Assembly (NCBI GenBank): GCA_023411575.1
Contig: JAEYOP010000071.1
Span: 62,001 to 126,000 of the forward strand
Length of the DNA: 64,000 bases
Source: Bacillota bacterium
GTDB taxonomy: Bacteria > Bacillota > Clostridia > Acetivibrionales > DTU013
Direction of reading: 5' to 3'
Part shown: one piece after another, positions 1-9,152 of the stretch
How positions within the stretch are numbered: the first letter of the stretch is position 1
Layout: the number at the start of each line of letters is the position of its first letter
Program-made: the position numbers and the translations under genes
Notes under the pieces: generated by a model
Seen by the model: the letters and a program-made list of their open reading frames with translations, nothing else
What the model was told of the DNA's origin: nothing
Databases searched by the model: none

Positions 1-218
1 AGGTGGGCAGCATCCTGGAATGTGAAGTTCACCCGGAAGGGGACCGGATGATCCGGTTCTTCGGGCAGGTGGTCCGGTACGATAAAAGCGAGCGCGAGGG
101 AAGATTCAAGTACGAAGCAGGAATTGCGTATATAAGGATCAATGAAAGCGACAGGGAAACAGTAGTAAGATTTATATTCGAAGAGCAGCGAAAAATGCGC
201 AAAAAAGGATTGATTTGA
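1..218 (+). CDS. PilZ-domain protein (YcgR/flagellar brake type), 3' end only
   Basis: Partial gene running in from the left edge; about 71 C-terminal residues are visible. The segment has the beta-strand pattern of the end of a PilZ c-di-GMP-binding domain (RYDKSER, then GIAYIRINESDRE) and the closing stretch RFIFEEQRKMRKKGL that is typical of clostridial YcgR-like proteins. Such proteins bind c-di-GMP and brake the flagellar motor or adjust chemotaxis. The binding RxxxR motif and the YcgR-N domain would be upstream of the window. It ends 3 bp before cheB and so sits at the upstream end of the visible motility operon. The first GTG in frame at base 3 is probably internal, not the start. The family call is from sequence pattern; the specific motor role is inferred. 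Confidence 0.75.
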   Translation, partial: VGSILECEVHPEGDRMIRFFGQVVRYDKSEREGRFKYEAGIAYIRINESDRETVVRFIFEEQRKMRKKGLI

Positions 219-221
219 TTC

Positions 222-1304
222 ATGGCGAAAAGCATCAGTGTACTTGTGGTCGATGATTCCGCATTCATGCGGAAGATTTTGACCGACATACTGGAAAGTG
301 ATAATGAGATCAAAGTTGCGGCGACAGCCAAAGACGGCCGCGAAGCCCTTGAAAAGGTCAGGACCGTTTCTCCGGACGTTATTACGCTGGATGTCGAAAT
401 GCCTGCCATGGATGGCCTTACTTGTCTGAAGGAACTGCAGAAAATTACGGATGTGCCGGTGATCATGCTCAGCGGCCTCACCACCAGCGGCGCAAAGGCG
501 ACCATCGAATCCCTGGAGGCCGGCGCCATCGACTTTATCACCAAGCCGACAGGGCTGTTCGATATTGCGGGCGAGGCCAAAAAGAAGGAAATCATCGAAA
601 AGATCCGGATGGCAAAGAGCGTCCGCAGGAAGGTCAGCAGAGCGATCCGGGCGGAAACGGCAAGGGTTGAGCCGGTCAGGCCCGTGGTTCGCACGGACCG
701 GGAGAGCAAGCGGAGTACCGAACTGAAAACGCTGGTTGCCATCGGTACTTCCACAGGAGGGCCGAAGGCGCTGCAGGAGGTTATTCCCTACATACCGGGG
801 GATATACCGGCGGCGGTGGTCATTGTGCAGCACATGCCGCCGGGCTTTACCAAATCCCTTGCGGACCGGCTCAATACCCTGAGCGATCTGTCCGTCAAGG
901 AAGCGGAGCACGACGAGGTGATCAAGCCGGGATACGCATATATAGCACCGGGCGATTATCATATGGAGGTCCAGAAGACGGCAAAGGGCGTTCTGAAAAT
1001 CAAGCTGACGCAGGAGCCGCCCGTAGGAGGCCACAGGCCGGCCGTAAACGTGATGATGGATTCTGTTGCGGAAACCGGCTTCCGGAAGGTGATCGGCGTG
1101 ATCATGACCGGCATGGGGGCCGACGGAAGCAAGGGAATTGTGAATATTAAAAATTCAAATAAAGGCGTTATTATATCACAGGACGAGAAATCGTGCGTGG
1201 TGTATGGAATGCCGAAGTCGGCAGTCAATACCGGGGTAGTGGATGAGGTCGTTCCACTGAAGGACATCGCGGAAGTCATAGTCAAATATTTGGGGGTGGA
1301 GTAG
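222..1304 (+). CDS. cheB: Chemotaxis response regulator protein-glutamate methylesterase/deamidase
   Basis: 360 residues, normal CheB length. The N-terminal receiver domain (about 1-125) has the acidic pair D11-D12, phospho-acceptor D57 in LDVEMP, and K108 in ITKPTG. After a charged linker (130-165) comes the methylesterase domain with the expected catalytic triad: S177 in GTSTGGP, H204 in QHMPPGF and D301 in TGMGADG. It removes methyl groups from receptor glutamates (and deamidates glutamines) once phosphorylated by CheA, so that cells adapt. The gene follows the PilZ gene by 3 bp and is separated from cheA by a single base, so co-translation in a che operon is likely. All key residues are present; identification is secure. 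Confidence 0.96.
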   Translation: MAKSISVLVVDDSAFMRKILTDILESDNEIKVAATAKDGREALEKVRTVSPDVITLDVEMPAMDGLTCLKELQKITDVPVIMLSGLTTSGAKATIESLEAGAIDFITKPTGLFDIAGEAKKKEIIEKIRMAKSVRRKVSRAIRAETARVEPVRPVVRTDRESKRSTELKTLVAIGTSTGGPKALQEVIPYIPGDIPAAVVIVQHMPPGFTKSLADRLNTLSDLSVKEAEHDEVIKPGYAYIAPGDYHMEVQKTAKGVLKIKLTQEPPVGGHRPAVNVMMDSVAETGFRKVIGVIMTGMGADGSKGIVNIKNSNKGVIISQDEKSCVVYGMPKSAVNTGVVDEVVPLKDIAEVIVKYLGVE

Positions 1305-1305
1305 T

Positions 1306-3375
1306 ATGGACATGAGTCAATACTTGGAGATTTTTATCGAGGAGACCAGGGAGCATTTGCAGAGCCTGAATCAATGCCTGCTGAAAATGGAGAAGAGTCC
1401 GGAGGACAGCTCCATGCTGAACGAGATTTTCAGGGTTGCCCATACCCTGAAGGGAATGTCGGGCACAATGGGCTTCACCAGGATGTCAAGGCTGACCCAT
1501 GACATGGAGGATGTGCTGCATGCATTGCGCAGCAATGAAATAAAGACAAGCCCGAAACTGATCGATACGCTTTTCAAATGCCTGGATGCGCTGGACAGCT
1601 ATACGACCATGGTTGTCGAGACCGGCAGCGAGGGAACCGAGGAGAACCTGCCCATTATCCAGACGCTGGCCTCCATCATAAAAGGAGAGCCCCATGAGGC
1701 TCCGGCCGCGGCGCCGGCAGAAGCTCCGGCGGCTGCAGCGGGCAGTGCCGGCGGCGGCGAAACGGTCGGTACGCTGGCGCTCAACCAGTATGATATCGGC
1801 GTGATCAACAAGGCCGCGGACCTGGGAAACAATACATACCAGATTACCATCCGGCTCAACAAGGGCTGCGTATTGAAATCCGCGAGAGCCTTCATCATTT
1901 TCAAGACCCTGGAAAGGCATTCTGAAATCATCAAGTCGGAACCGAAGGTCGAGGACATCGAAGATGAAAAATTCGACTTTGAGTTTACGGTCGTCGTCGT
2001 CTCCAAGGAAGATGCGGCCGTATTCGACAAGGATTTGAATTCGATTGCGGAAGTGGACGAAGTCCTGATCAAGGTGCTGGAAACCAAGCGTGAGGTCGCC
2101 GTTCAGCCTGCCGGTGAGACTGCGGCCGCCGGAACGGCGGCCGCGGCGGTTCAGGAAGAGGCGGACGCGGGCGCGGAGGCGGAGGCCGGACAGGCTAAGG
2201 CGGATTCCGCGATGAAGAAGGCGAAAACGGGAAAGACGGTCCGGGTGGATATAGACAGGCTGGACGTCCTGCTCAACCTGGTCAGCGAGCTGATCATACA
2301 GAAAACGAGGCTGGAAGGGCTGGAAGGCATTGAACGGACGCAGGACTACGTAGAAACGGTGGAATATCTCGAAAGGATCACCACCAACCTGCACGACGCG
2401 GTTATGAAGGTCCGGATGGTTCCGGTGGAAACGGTCTTCAACCGCTTCCCGAGAATGATCCGCGATATTTCCAAGGACCTCGGCAAGGAGGTTATGCTTA
2501 CCATGTCCGGTGAGGAGACCGAGCTGGACAGGACCGTTATCGACGAGATCGGCGATCCGCTGATCCACCTGTTGAGGAATTCCGTCGATCACGGCGTGGA
2601 ATCCATCGAAAAGAGAAAGAGCCTTGGAAAGCCTGAGACCGGTAACATAGCGCTCCGCGCATATCAGGACGGCAACAATGTCGTCATCGAGGTGGAGGAC
2701 GACGGCCAGGGCATCAACATCGACAAGGTCAAGAAGAAGGCCATTGAAAAAGGGCTTATCAACAAAGATATGGCGGCTAACCTGACGAAAAAGGATATTA
2801 TCGACTTCCTCTTCAAGCCCAGCTTCAGTACGGCGGACAAGGTCACCGACCTTTCCGGCAGGGGCGTGGGCCTGGATGTGGTCAAAACAAAGATCGAGGC
2901 CCTGGGCGGCATCGTGGAAGTGGAAACCGAGCTGGGCAAGGGCAGCAAGTTCTTTATCCGGCTTCCCCTTACCCTTGCGATCATCCAGGCGCTGCTTGTC
3001 ATGGTCGGCAATGAAAAGTACGCTATCCAGCTCAGCTCGATCCAGAAGATCACCAATATCACCCCCAATGATATCAAGCTGGTCCAGAAGCAGGAGGTCG
3101 TGCTGTACCGGAATACAGTGGTCCCGATCGTAAGGCTCGACAGGGTGCTGGAGGTGCCGAAAGAGGATGAGGAACAGAAGACCCTGACCCTGGTTATCGT
3201 CAAAAGAGGCGACCGGCTGACGGGCCTGGTGGTGGACAAGATCATCGGACAGCAGGAAATCGTTCAGAAGTCGCTGGGCAAGTTCCTTTCCGGCATAAAG
3301 CTGATTACCAGCGCAACGATCCTCGGAGACGGAAACGTGGCCCTCATACTCGATGTAAATTCATTGGCGCATTAA
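1306..3375 (+). CDS. cheA: Chemotaxis histidine kinase CheA
   Basis: 689 residues with all five CheA domains. P1 (HPt, about 1-105) carries the phosphorylated histidine H46 in VAHTLKGMSG. An Ala/Pro-rich linker (about 130-150) leads to a P2 CheY/CheB-binding domain (about 158-262). A second Ala/Glu-rich linker (about 265-300) precedes the P3 dimerisation helices (about 308-370), the P4 ATP-binding domain with HLLRNSVDHGVE (N box), DDGQGI (G1) and GRGVGLDVVK (G2), and the P5 CheW-like domain to the end. It autophosphorylates in response to receptor state and passes phosphate to CheY and CheB. Start ATG follows GGGGGTGGAG from the end of cheB. Function is certain from the domain set. Confidence 0.97.
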   Translation: MDMSQYLEIFIEETREHLQSLNQCLLKMEKSPEDSSMLNEIFRVAHTLKGMSGTMGFTRMSRLTHDMEDVLHALRSNEIKTSPKLIDTLFKCLDALDSYTTMVVETGSEGTEENLPIIQTLASIIKGEPHEAPAAAPAEAPAAAAGSAGGGETVGTLALNQYDIGVINKAADLGNNTYQITIRLNKGCVLKSARAFIIFKTLERHSEIIKSEPKVEDIEDEKFDFEFTVVVVSKEDAAVFDKDLNSIAEVDEVLIKVLETKREVAVQPAGETAAAGTAAAAVQEEADAGAEAEAGQAKADSAMKKAKTGKTVRVDIDRLDVLLNLVSELIIQKTRLEGLEGIERTQDYVETVEYLERITTNLHDAVMKVRMVPVETVFNRFPRMIRDISKDLGKEVMLTMSGEETELDRTVIDEIGDPLIHLLRNSVDHGVESIEKRKSLGKPETGNIALRAYQDGNNVVIEVEDDGQGINIDKVKKKAIEKGLINKDMAANLTKKDIIDFLFKPSFSTADKVTDLSGRGVGLDVVKTKIEALGGIVEVETELGKGSKFFIRLPLTLAIIQALLVMVGNEKYAIQLSSIQKITNITPNDIKLVQKQEVVLYRNTVVPIVRLDRVLEVPKEDEEQKTLTLVIVKRGDRLTGLVVDKIIGQQEIVQKSLGKFLSGIKLITSATILGDGNVALILDVNSLAH

Positions 3376-3405
3376 ACGATCCGGATGATATAAGGAGGCA
3401 TTGAC

Positions 3406-3855
3406 ATGGCAGATAAAATTCTGGAAGCGAAAAAGTATCTGGTATTCCGGCTTGGAAACGAAGAATACGGTATAGATATCCACAAAATCACCACCATCAT
3501 CGAGAAGGACATGAATATCGCACGGGTCCCGAAAACCCCCGCCTTCCTGAAGGGCGTCATCAACCTGAGAGGCGAGATCATCCCGATCATGAGCCTGCGC
3601 ATCCGTTTCGGACTGGCAGTTGATGTGTTCACCGAGGATTCCAGGATCATCATTGTGAAGCTGGATGAGACATCGGTGGGGCTGATCGTGGATTCCGTCG
3701 CCGAGGTCCTGGAACTGGACGAGGAGGCAACGGAGAGCATAGCGAATATTGCAGGCGATCTTTCCCTCGAATACATTACCGGCGTAGGCAAGGCGGAGGG
3801 CAGGATCATTACCCTTTTAAACCTTGAAAAGCTTGTAACCCTGAGTGATGATTAA
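3406..3855 (+). CDS. cheW: Chemotaxis coupling protein CheW
   Basis: 149 residues, a single CheW/SH3-like domain. Diagnostic stretches are YGIDIHKITTII near the N terminus, VPKTPAFLKGVINLRGEIIPIMSLR in the middle (the usual receptor/CheA-binding core) and GLIVDSVAEVLEL. It bridges methyl-accepting receptors and CheA at the cell membrane. It starts 30 bp after cheA with a strong AAGGAGG ribosome site, and is followed 17 bp later by cheC. Nothing unusual. Confidence 0.95.
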   Translation: MADKILEAKKYLVFRLGNEEYGIDIHKITTIIEKDMNIARVPKTPAFLKGVINLRGEIIPIMSLRIRFGLAVDVFTEDSRIIIVKLDETSVGLIVDSVAEVLELDEEATESIANIAGDLSLEYITGVGKAEGRIITLLNLEKLVTLSDD

Positions 3856-3872
3856 GAGTTTAGGAGAGTGCT

Positions 3873-4493
3873 ATGGTATCGGGGATTGATGATTTAAGCA
3901 ATATCCAGTTGGATGTATTGAGGGAAATAGGGAATATCGGTTCGGGCAATGCCGCCACCGCCCTCGCAAAGATGCTGAACCGCAAGGTGGACATGGACGT
4001 TCCGAGAGCCAAGATCCTGGAATTCAAGGAAGTCAGCGACACACTGGGCAGCGCCGAGCTGCCGGTAGTCGGTATCCTCTTGAAGGTGACCGGCGATTTG
4101 ACGGGATACATCATGTTCATCCTGCAGCAGCAGGCTGCCGCCATGCTTGTCAGTATGCTGATGGGGAAGGCCTCGGAATCCATCGAGACGTTTTCGGAAA
4201 TTGAAGTATCGGCGCTGAAAGAAATCGGAAATATTCTGGCGGGTTCTTATCTCTCGGCGCTGTCCGCGCTTACCAATCTGAAGATCCTTCCTTCCATACC
4301 GGACATGGCGATTGATATGGCGGGGGCGATCCTGAGCGTTCCGGCCATCGAATTCGGAAAAGTCGGCGATACGGTGCTGTATATTGAAACGGAGTTTTCG
4401 GAAGGGACGGACAAGGTGGTAGGCGACTTTTTCCTCATTCCGGATATTGACACCTATGACGTTTTATTGAAAGCATTGGGAGTAATTAGTTGA
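3873..4493 (+). CDS. cheC: CheY-P phosphatase CheC
   Basis: 206 residues. CheC enzymes contain two copies of a D/S-x3-E-x2-N active-site motif; both are intact here: D14-x3-E18-x2-N21 (DVLREIGN) and S113-x3-E117-x2-N120 (SALKEIGN). It dephosphorylates CheY-P and binds CheD, coupling adaptation to the motor output. The stop codon overlaps the ATG of cheD by one base (TGATG), which fits the known CheC-CheD complex and translational coupling. Start ATG is preceded by AGGAGAG. With no FliY in view, CheC is the only CheY phosphatase seen here. Confidence 0.95.
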   Translation: MVSGIDDLSNIQLDVLREIGNIGSGNAATALAKMLNRKVDMDVPRAKILEFKEVSDTLGSAELPVVGILLKVTGDLTGYIMFILQQQAAAMLVSMLMGKASESIETFSEIEVSALKEIGNILAGSYLSALSALTNLKILPSIPDMAIDMAGAILSVPAIEFGKVGDTVLYIETEFSEGTDKVVGDFFLIPDIDTYDVLLKALGVIS

Positions 4494-4978
4494 TGGATAA
4501 CATTATTAAAGTTGGTATGGCGGATTTGCAGTCATCAAGGCATCCATGCATCATCACCACACTGGGACTGGGATCCTGCGTCGGGATCGCGCTGTACGAT
4601 TCGGTCACCAGGGTGGCGGGGCTTGCGCATGTCATGCTGCCATCCAGTTTGCAGGCCAGGAACAATTCGAATATCGCAAAGTTTGCCGATACGGCGGTGG
4701 TGAAGCTGCTGGACGACATGGTCGGCCTCGGCGCCGCAAAGAACCGGATTGTAGCCAAACTGGCCGGAGGAGCACAGATGTTTTCCTTCAATGAAGCTTC
4801 CGAAATGATGAGGATCGGCGCGAGAAACGTCGCCGCCTCAAAGGAAATCCTGCAAGCCCTTCGGATTCCGGTCATTTCGGAGGATACGGGCGGAAATTAC
4901 GGTAGAACCATCGAGATCAATTCCGGCAGCGGAGTTCTTTTTATAAAAACCATCGGCCATGGAATAAAGGAGATTTGA
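4493..4978 (+). CDS. cheD: Chemoreceptor glutamine deamidase CheD
   Basis: 161 residues. The papain-like Cys-His-Thr triad of CheD is visible: T23 and C29 in TTLGLGSCVG, H46 in LAHVMLP. The enzyme deamidates particular receptor glutamines and also stimulates CheC. The ATG at 4493 overlaps the cheC stop; an in-frame TTG at 4490 is an alternative start but adds only one residue. Position between cheC and a small membrane-protein gene is the common clostridial order. Confidence 0.95.
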   Translation: MDNIIKVGMADLQSSRHPCIITTLGLGSCVGIALYDSVTRVAGLAHVMLPSSLQARNNSNIAKFADTAVVKLLDDMVGLGAAKNRIVAKLAGGAQMFSFNEASEMMRIGARNVAASKEILQALRIPVISEDTGGNYGRTIEINSGSGVLFIKTIGHGIKEI

Positions 4979-4982
4979 GGAT

Positions 4983-5369
4983 ATGGAGCGTATCCGCAAG
5001 CTGCCGTTCATCCTGGGGTGCATAGCGGCAATGGCAGTTGGAATTGCAAACTACGGGGCGGGTTCGGATAATCAGACCACTTTTTTGAGAATGGCTGTCG
5101 TAATGACGATTTTTTTCATAATTGGGGTATATATAAGAAACACGGTTTTGTCCATTGATGAGCAGGTAAAGGAAAAAGAACGGCAACGGCTTCTGGAAGA
5201 GGAGCAGCGTATCCGGGAAGAGCACGAGGAGCGACGTGCGGAGGAGGAAGCCGCAAAACTGCAGGCGGGCGGCAAAGGCCACAATGTGGATCTGGTGGCG
5301 GAAGACAGAATGGAAGAATTCCAGCCGATGACGGTCAGCAGGGTGATCAGCTCGAAGGTGAAGGAATAA
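4983..5369 (+). CDS. Small two-helix membrane protein of the che operon, function unknown
   Basis: 128 residues. Two hydrophobic segments (about 9-27 and 36-54) are followed by a highly charged, probably coiled-coil stretch (about 57-98, rich in E, R and Q) and a short tail. It starts 5 bp after cheD with a GGAGATTTGAGG ribosome site. Similar small proteins occupy the gap between cheD and the flagellar sigma gene in other clostridia, so a role in motility is plausible, but I do not recognise a named family and give no function. Confidence 0.75.
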   Translation: MERIRKLPFILGCIAAMAVGIANYGAGSDNQTTFLRMAVVMTIFFIIGVYIRNTVLSIDEQVKEKERQRLLEEEQRIREEHEERRAEEEAAKLQAGGKGHNVDLVAEDRMEEFQPMTVSRVISSKVKE

Positions 5370-5442
5370 TTGACAAAGCGATTTGCGACGGCGCCGCCGG
5401 TATGGGGGAGGAACGCCGGAAATCGTTCGACGGGGGATTTTG

Positions 5443-6210
5443 ATGCAGGCCAGCAGCAAGCAGAACGAACTGTGGAAGCAATACCAGGAAGCCAGGGATC
5501 CGGCCGTCCGGGAAGCCCTGATACTTGAATATTCCCATCTGATCAAGTTCATTGCGGGAAGGTTGAACATCTATTTCGGCTCCAATGTCGAATATGACGA
5601 TCTTGTCGGCTTTGGCGTGTTCGGCCTGATTGACGCCATCGACAAATTCGACATCAACAAGGGCGTAAAATTCGAAACCTATGCCTCTTTGCGGATAAGA
5701 GGCTCCATAATAGACAGCATAAGAGAAATGGACTGGGTACCCAGGTCCCTCCGCCAGAAAAACAAGGAACTGGAAAAGGCGTACTGGGAAGTGGAAAACG
5801 AACTGGGCCATTCGGCAACGGACCGGGACATCGCCGACAAGCTCAGCATTTCAATGGAAGACTTCTATAAGCTCCTCAATGAAGTAAACGTAACCTCAAT
5901 GGTCTCCCTGGAAGACTTTCTGGAGCAGAATTACGAGATCGGCGCCGACATCCCCAATTCGAATCGGTCCGACCGGCCGGAGCGGGAAGTGGAGCTGGGC
6001 GAGCTGAAAACGATCCTCGGAGACTCCATCGACAAGCTCCCGGAGAAGGAGAAAACGGTGCTTTCCCTCTACTACTATGAAGAATTGACATTAAAAGAAA
6101 TAAGTGCGATAATGAAGGTGTCAGAATCTAGGATTTCTCAGCTCCACACCAAGGCAATCATGCGGCTGAGAGGCAAACTTGCACGACACCGGTCGCTTCT
6201 TGACGATTAA
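5443..6210 (+). CDS. sigD: RNA polymerase sigma factor for flagellar genes (SigD/FliA/WhiG family)
   Basis: 255 residues from the ATG at 5443, chosen because GGGGGA lies 6 bp upstream; an in-frame start at 5383 would add 20 Arg-rich residues with no ribosome site. Region 2 (DDLVGFGVFGLIDAIDKFD, then KFETYASLRIRGSIID) and the WVPRSLR motif are classic FliA/WhiG features. Region 4 follows: LPEKEKTVLSLYYYEELTLKE and a helix-turn-helix with SESRISQLHTKA. It directs RNA polymerase to late flagellar and chemotaxis promoters. Its place at the end of the che genes is the usual Gram-positive fla/che arrangement. Confidence 0.94.
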   Translation: MQASSKQNELWKQYQEARDPAVREALILEYSHLIKFIAGRLNIYFGSNVEYDDLVGFGVFGLIDAIDKFDINKGVKFETYASLRIRGSIIDSIREMDWVPRSLRQKNKELEKAYWEVENELGHSATDRDIADKLSISMEDFYKLLNEVNVTSMVSLEDFLEQNYEIGADIPNSNRSDRPEREVELGELKTILGDSIDKLPEKEKTVLSLYYYEELTLKEISAIMKVSESRISQLHTKAIMRLRGKLARHRSLLDD

Positions 6211-6310
6211 GGGCTGAAATGGTATTTCAACGAGCCCGGTAAGGGTCGGCTGAAAATAGATTCAACGATCCCGGTGTTCATTCGAAAATGGTTGACAGGG
6301 GGGTGCAGCT

Positions 6311-7936
6311 TTGATTGGTACTAAGGATAATGGCAGCAATATCAATGATGGCTTTTTTCAGTTGCTGTTTCAAAACGACGGCGTATTTCTCACGGTCAAT
6401 CCTCCCGTCGGTAAAGGCAGGCGGGTGGAGGCAAGGGAAGTGATTGACAGGCTGGCGCACAAGAGGGTCAAGAACTTCAACCGCGATCTGGCCGAGCTGA
6501 CCGTACAGAAAGCAAACGGGGCACCCGTCAAAATCGCCGAACCGCAGGAAGAGTTAAAAATAGACGCTGCGGTAACGGTCATGCTGTCGCCCGACCGTAT
6601 GAAAGGGTATGTGACCTTCGCCCCGCCCGACAACGGCAGAATGCTGACTTTGGAAGAGGTTCTGGAGGCCCTGGGCAAGAACGGGGTCATTTTCGGAATC
6701 AACCGGACCAATCTTGAAACCATCGTAAAATATCCTGTATATAATGAAATGGTGTGCATTGCGGAAGGTGTTCCGCCGGTATACGGACAGAACGGAAAGG
6801 TGGAGTTCTTTTTCGATACGAAAAGGGAATCGAAGCCGACCATTCTGGAAGACGGCCGCGTGGACTTCCGGGAACTGAACCTTATCCAGAGCGTGGTCCA
6901 GGGACAGACGCTCTGCAGGCTTGTTCCCCCGGTTCCCGGCACGCCCGGCAGGACGGTCAGCGGCACCGACATCCCCGCCCTGGACGGGAAACCAGCCACA
7001 TTGCCCAAGGGCCGCAACGTCAGCATTTCGGATGACGGGCAGAGCCTGATCGCCAATATCAGCGGTCAGGTGAGCTATCTCGACGGCAAGGTCAATATAT
7101 TTGCAACTTATGAAGTACCGGCCGATGTGGACAACACGACGGGAAACATCAATTTTGTCGGCAACGTGATTGTCCGGGGCAACGTACTGTCCGGATTTTC
7201 CATCGAGGCAGGCGGTAATGTCGAGGTGTGGGGCGTCGTGGAAGGCGCGTCCATCAAGGCCGGCGGGGATATCATTCTCCGCAGGGGCATGCAGGGGATG
7301 GGCAAGGGAGCCCTTTCCAGCGGCGGAGATATCATCGCCCGGTATATCGAAAACAGCAACGTGGAAGCAATCAATAACATAAAGTCCGAAGCGATCATGC
7401 ACAGCAACGTAAAGTGCGGGAACAAGCTGGAGCTGTCCGGCAAGAAGGGGCTGCTGGTGGGCGGGACCTGCAAGGTCGGCAAGGAAATCGTCGCCAAGGT
7501 GATCGGTTCCCACATGGCTACCGTCACCGATCTTGAAGTAGGGGCGGACCCCACCGTCCGGGAGCGTTACAAGGCCGTCAAGGATGAGATCGCAAACATG
7601 GAATCCGATATGAAGAAGGCCGAGCAGGCCATTGCCATCCTGAAAAAGATTGAAATGACCGGAACCCTGTCGCCCGAAAAGCAGGAGATCATGGCAAAAA
7701 GCGTGCGGACAAGGGTCTATTTTACCAACCGGATTTTCGAACTCAAGGAGGAGATGACCCAACTGGAGTCCAAGCTGCAGCAGGAGGCTTATGGCAAGAT
7801 CCGGTGCTACAACTTCATCTATCCGGGCACCAAGGTCGCGATCGGATCGTGCCTGATGTTCGTACGGGAGAATTTGCAGTACTGTACCTTATACAGGGAC
7901 GGAGCGGACATCCGGGTCGGCGGCATTGACAAATAA
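6311..7936 (+). CDS. FapA-family protein (DUF342), flagellar-associated
   Basis: 541 residues, starting with TTG at 6311 after AGGGGGGTGCAGC. An N-terminal alpha/beta region (about 1-175) is followed by a Gly/Val-rich right-handed beta-helix (about 180-380; repeats such as GNVIVRGNVLSGFSIEAGGNVEVWG), then a coiled coil (about 415-480) and a C-terminal strand region. This is the FapA (formerly DUF342) architecture. In Vibrio FapA works with the pole-organising phosphotransfer protein; in clostridia the gene is routinely found just after sigD, with unknown exact role. About 100 bp lie between sigD and this gene with no clear terminator, so it is probably co-transcribed. Confidence 0.88.
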   Translation: MIGTKDNGSNINDGFFQLLFQNDGVFLTVNPPVGKGRRVEAREVIDRLAHKRVKNFNRDLAELTVQKANGAPVKIAEPQEELKIDAAVTVMLSPDRMKGYVTFAPPDNGRMLTLEEVLEALGKNGVIFGINRTNLETIVKYPVYNEMVCIAEGVPPVYGQNGKVEFFFDTKRESKPTILEDGRVDFRELNLIQSVVQGQTLCRLVPPVPGTPGRTVSGTDIPALDGKPATLPKGRNVSISDDGQSLIANISGQVSYLDGKVNIFATYEVPADVDNTTGNINFVGNVIVRGNVLSGFSIEAGGNVEVWGVVEGASIKAGGDIILRRGMQGMGKGALSSGGDIIARYIENSNVEAINNIKSEAIMHSNVKCGNKLELSGKKGLLVGGTCKVGKEIVAKVIGSHMATVTDLEVGADPTVRERYKAVKDEIANMESDMKKAEQAIAILKKIEMTGTLSPEKQEIMAKSVRTRVYFTNRIFELKEEMTQLESKLQQEAYGKIRCYNFIYPGTKVAIGSCLMFVRENLQYCTLYRDGADIRVGGIDK

Positions 7937-7973
7937 GCGGTAGTTTTGGTTGAACCGGCAGGGAGTGATTTGC

Positions 7974-8294
7974 ATGGCGATCAAACCGATTGATATGCAG
8001 GTGATGGTTCCAAGGACCATGGAGGCTGCAAAAATCAGCAACGACATCAATCAAAAGAATACCATGGCTCAGCAGCAGCAGGCCACGGCGACGCAGCACC
8101 GCGCGGAGGATTCCCTCCGGCAGGTCTATTCCCGTACGCAGGCCCAGAACGCCCGGATCAACGAACGGCAGAAGGAAAACGGCAAGAAGGAAGGCAAGGG
8201 CAAGAAATCCGGAGGCCGGGACGGAAACGACGAGGAAAGGAAAAGCCTGCTGGAGAAGGAAATAAAGAGCAGTACCATCGATATAAAAATTTGA
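7974..8294 (+). CDS. Small conserved clostridial protein of the motility operon, unknown function
   Basis: 106 residues from the ATG at 7974, which has GGGAGTG 8 bp upstream. It opens with MAIKPIDMQVMVPRTMEAAKI, has a Gln-rich helix (about 31-50), and a very Lys/Glu-rich C-terminal half. Predicted to be cytoplasmic and largely helical or disordered. The same type of protein follows fapA in other clostridial motility operons by memory of the gene order; no function is known to me. Confidence 0.72.
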   Translation: MAIKPIDMQVMVPRTMEAAKISNDINQKNTMAQQQQATATQHRAEDSLRQVYSRTQAQNARINERQKENGKKEGKGKKSGGRDGNDEERKSLLEKEIKSSTIDIKI

Positions 8295-8355
8295 TTCGGC
8301 AATACGGTGCTTACTAAAGAGAAAAACGGCGGCAGCAGCCGTACGAGGTGCGGAA

Positions 8356-9138
8356 ATGAGCGGTTTTTACGTAAGTCTGATTTTTATCGGAATCCTTCTG
8401 GTCTTGTTTTCCCTTGCCTGCATTTTTCTGGACAAGCGGAAAGTCTTTCAATTCACCCGGAATTTCGAGGATAAGAAGCAGGAACTGGTGGAGATCATCC
8501 AGGATGCGGAGCAGATGATCGAGGAGTTAAACCGGTTTTCCGACTATATCGTCAATCAGATGGACCTGAAAAATGAAGAATTGTGCAAGAACCTGAAGGA
8601 TGCGGAGGAGCGTGTCAACGCGCTGGGCGGCAGGGCGAAAAACGCCGCGGACGAATACGCGGCCGCTTTCGGCGAGGCCGCGAGGGGTGCTTCCGCCGCA
8701 GGCCGGATAGGCGCGGCAGCGGCCGAAGCGCCGGCGGTACGCACTACGGCAGCGGACGCCGCAGGCGAAGCGGCTGTTGTGCGGGAAGCAGCGGCGGCGC
8801 GGGACGCGGCCGTATATGAGGAGGAAGCCCGCTATCACGCGGTAGCGGCAGGCAGAGCTTCCGTGCAGGCGGCCGAGGGCTTCGGCGCAAGGGCGGAATT
8901 TTCCGCCGATATGGCCGAAATGGCCGGCATAGCCGGGATAGCCGTAAACAGCGGTATTTCCGAAAGGAAAGCCTCCCCGAAACTCCAGTACCGGAAGAAT
9001 GACAAGATCATCCCGATCCACAACAAATATTCGGAGGTTATCCGGCTTTCGCAGGAAGGGCTGCAAAGCCTTGAAATCGCCAAAAGACTGAACATGGGCA
9101 AGGGTGAGGTGGAACTGATCCTTGGCCTGAGAAGGTAG
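8356..9138 (+). CDS. Membrane-anchored protein with C-terminal helix-turn-helix (DUF6115-like)
   Basis: 260 residues. One N-terminal membrane helix (about 3-24) precedes a coiled coil (about 35-90), a low-complexity segment of about 90 residues made almost wholly of Ala, Glu, Gly and Arg (about 92-190), and a C-terminal domain of about 45 residues (IIPIHNKYSEVIRLSQEGLQ, then AKRLNMGKGEVELILGL) that looks like a helix-turn-helix of the DUF6115 type. Inner-membrane anchoring with a cytoplasmic HTH is predicted. The Ala-rich part is much more GC-rich than the flanks and probably evolves by repeat slippage. Function unknown; linkage implies motility. Confidence 0.75.
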   Translation: MSGFYVSLIFIGILLVLFSLACIFLDKRKVFQFTRNFEDKKQELVEIIQDAEQMIEELNRFSDYIVNQMDLKNEELCKNLKDAEERVNALGGRAKNAADEYAAAFGEAARGASAAGRIGAAAAEAPAVRTTAADAAGEAAVVREAAAARDAAVYEEEARYHAVAAGRASVQAAEGFGARAEFSADMAEMAGIAGIAVNSGISERKASPKLQYRKNDKIIPIHNKYSEVIRLSQEGLQSLEIAKRLNMGKGEVELILGLRR

Positions 9139-9152
9139 CCGGGGAAAGACGT

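Noticed and set aside
1486..2592. 368-residue ORF antisense to cheA
   Set aside because: Lies fully inside cheA on the other strand with no ribosome site and biased composition; a shadow of GC-rich coding DNA.
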